Assembly (NCBI GenBank): GCA_964547415.1
Contig: CAZJNX010000051.1
Span: 1-24,383 of the forward strand
Direction: 5' to 3'
DNA from: CAZJNX01 sp964547415
GTDB lineage: Bacteria > Pseudomonadota > Alphaproteobacteria > Rhizobiales > Amorphaceae
DNA: 24,383 nucleotides
Position 1 is the first letter of the stretch; each line of letters starts with the position of its first letter. Below the pieces are notes generated by a model. That model worked only from the letters and a program-made list of their open reading frames with translations. It searched no databases and was not told where the DNA came from. The position numbers were made by a program, and so were the translations under genes. Below, in pieces: positions 23,643-24,383 of this stretch.

Positions 23643-23713
23643 CGCGCCGGGCGCGGGCCGGGTCAAGGCCAACGAGCCGAAGGCGTGCCTTGAGGCGGCC
23701 CGCGCCCGGTGCG
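23643..23713 (+). repeat. Long 71-nt inverted repeat between convergent genes
   Basis: The outer arms 23643-23660 and 23696-23713 pair over 18 bp with one G-U wobble when read as plus-strand RNA (a C-A mismatch in minus-strand RNA). After a 2x2 GG/GG internal loop, a 7-bp stem (23663-23669 with 23687-23693) and a 3-bp GCC-GAA-GGC tip follow. About 28 pairs in all. It is far longer than the other stems here. It could be a bidirectional terminator, a dispersed palindromic repeat or a structured RNA. A further 5-bp stem lies at 23719-23734. Confidence 0.7.
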
Positions 23714-23759
23714 AGCATCGAGCCCGATCGCTCGGGACATGAAGAACGGGAGCCTGCAG

Positions 23760-23788
23760 GGCCGCGCACCGCTGGAGGGGGCGCGGCC
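23760..23788 (-). terminator. Candidate terminator of the acyl-CoA dehydrogenase gene
   Basis: An 8-bp stem (23760-23767, GGCCGCGC, with 23781-23788) with a 13-nt loop begins 6 bases after the stop on the minus strand. No T tract follows, so it is only a candidate. Confidence 0.4.
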
Positions 23789-23794
23789 GGGGGA

Positions 23795-24383
23795 TCAGTT
23801 GGCGCCGTCGATGATGCGGCGGGCGATCACCTGGGCCTGGATCTCGGCCGCGCCCTCGAAGATGTTGAGGATGCGCGCGTCGCACAGGAGGCGGCTGATC
23901 GGGTACTCGAGGGCGAAGCCGTTGCCGCCGTGGATCTGGACGCCGTTGTCGGCCGCCGCCCAGGCGACGCGGGCGGCGAGCAGCTTGGCCATCCCGGCCT
24001 CGAGGTCGCAGCGGCGGCCGGAATCCTTCTGGCGGGCCGAGTAGTAGGTGATCTGCCGGGCGATCACTGTCTCCACCGCCATCATCACCAGCTTGTCGGC
24101 GACCCGCGGGAAGGCGACGATGGGCTTGCCGAACTGGATCCGCTCCTCCGCGTAGCGCAGGGAGATCTCGAAGGCGTTCTGGGCGACGCCGACCGCCCGC
24201 GCCGCCGTCTGGATGCGGGCGGACTCGAAGGTCTGCATGAGCTGCTTGAAGCCCTCGCCCTCGCGGCCGCCGAGCAGCGCGTCCGCCCTGACGCGGAAGT
24301 CGTCGAAGGCGATCTCGTACTCCTTCATGCCGCGATAGCCGAGCACCTCGATCTCGCCGCCCGACATGCCCTCGGCCGGGAAC
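23795..24383 (-). CDS. Acyl-CoA dehydrogenase, C-terminal part (5' end outside window)
   Basis: The frame is open to the window edge, giving the last 195 residues of an acyl-CoA dehydrogenase. It covers the end of the beta-domain (MSGGEIEVLGYRGMKEYEIAFDDF) and the C-terminal helical domain: FESARIQTAARAVGVAQNAFE, RIQFGKPI, QIHGGNGF, and ILNIFEGAAEIQAQVIARRI. The glutamate in IFEG occupies the position of the catalytic base in short/medium-chain enzymes. The family oxidises acyl-CoA thioesters to 2-enoyl-CoA with FAD, passing electrons to ETF. Chain or substrate preference cannot be told from this part. It converges on hyuB across 318 bp; whether it is linked to the hydantoinase genes is unknown. 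Confidence 0.93.
   Translation of the reverse strand, partial: FPAEGMSGGEIEVLGYRGMKEYEIAFDDFRVRADALLGGREGEGFKQLMQTFESARIQTAARAVGVAQNAFEISLRYAEERIQFGKPIVAFPRVADKLVMMAVETVIARQITYYSARQKDSGRRCDLEAGMAKLLAARVAWAAADNGVQIHGGNGFALEYPISRLLCDARILNIFEGAAEIQAQVIARRIIDGAN

Noticed and set aside
1..24383. tRNA, rRNA, CRISPR arrays, IS elements or phage genes
   Set aside because: No cloverleaf-like segment, regularly spaced repeats, transposase or integrase frame was seen on either strand; this is by-eye reading, not a covariance search.

Overview
The window is a continuous, very GC-rich (about 70-75 % by eye) chromosomal segment. Protein families and gene order (efp / inositol monophosphatase / MotA-TolQ-ExbB channel; gloB next to a methyltransferase; metX-metW; chorismate mutase-hisC-tyrA; DUF2125; gamma-glutamylcyclotransferase; plsC-ftsX-ftsE) point to an alphaproteobacterium, most likely of the Hyphomicrobiales (Rhizobiales). 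This placement is inference from gene order and family resemblance; no rRNA is present to confirm it. I see no tRNA, rRNA, CRISPR array, insertion sequence or phage gene. Genes are tightly packed, often with 1-8 bp overlaps. One run of 10 Ns (17078-17087) marks an assembly gap inside ftsX.

Layout. 1-2429 (+): the 3' end of efp, an inositol monophosphatase gene closed by a good intrinsic terminator, and a proton-channel (MotA/TolQ/ExbB) gene without a visible partner. 2605-4863 (+): a fused TAXI-type TRAP transporter permease, meeting head-on a Ca2+/Na+ antiporter gene (4867-5808, -). 5948-7173 (-): a cupin (DUF985) gene overlapping gloB (glyoxalase II), divergent from a SAM-methyltransferase-like gene (7430-8185, +). 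8207-10086 (-): metW and metX, overlapping by 4 bp (methionine synthesis). 10328-13387 (+): a chorismate mutase, hisC and tyrA set for phenylalanine/tyrosine (and histidine) synthesis. 13316-14344 (-): DUF2125 protein, overlapping the tyrA end. 14602-15138 (+): ChaC-like gamma-glutamylcyclotransferase. 15141-17901 (-): ftsE-ftsX-plsC, linking a cell-division ABC system to phospholipid synthesis. 18094-18780 (-): a 2OG-Fe(II) oxygenase (DUF2086 type).

The most accessory-looking part is 18860-23476: a racemase-fold gene (-) divergent from hyuA-hyuB (+), the two subunits of an ATP-dependent hydantoinase/oxoprolinase-type enzyme, with an inverted repeat in the shared upstream region. After a 318-bp gap full of hairpins comes the 3' part of an acyl-CoA dehydrogenase gene (-) that runs off the window.

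Most of the window is ordinary core metabolism. The points worth a second look are: a racemase-family protein with no cysteine at all; a tandem 14-residue repeat in the cytoplasmic tail of FtsX whose copy number is hidden by the assembly gap; a 71-nt, about 28-bp hairpin between convergent genes; and a metX leader with a strong hairpin but no recognisable SAM-II riboswitch. I do not see convincing evidence for a wholly new multi-gene system.
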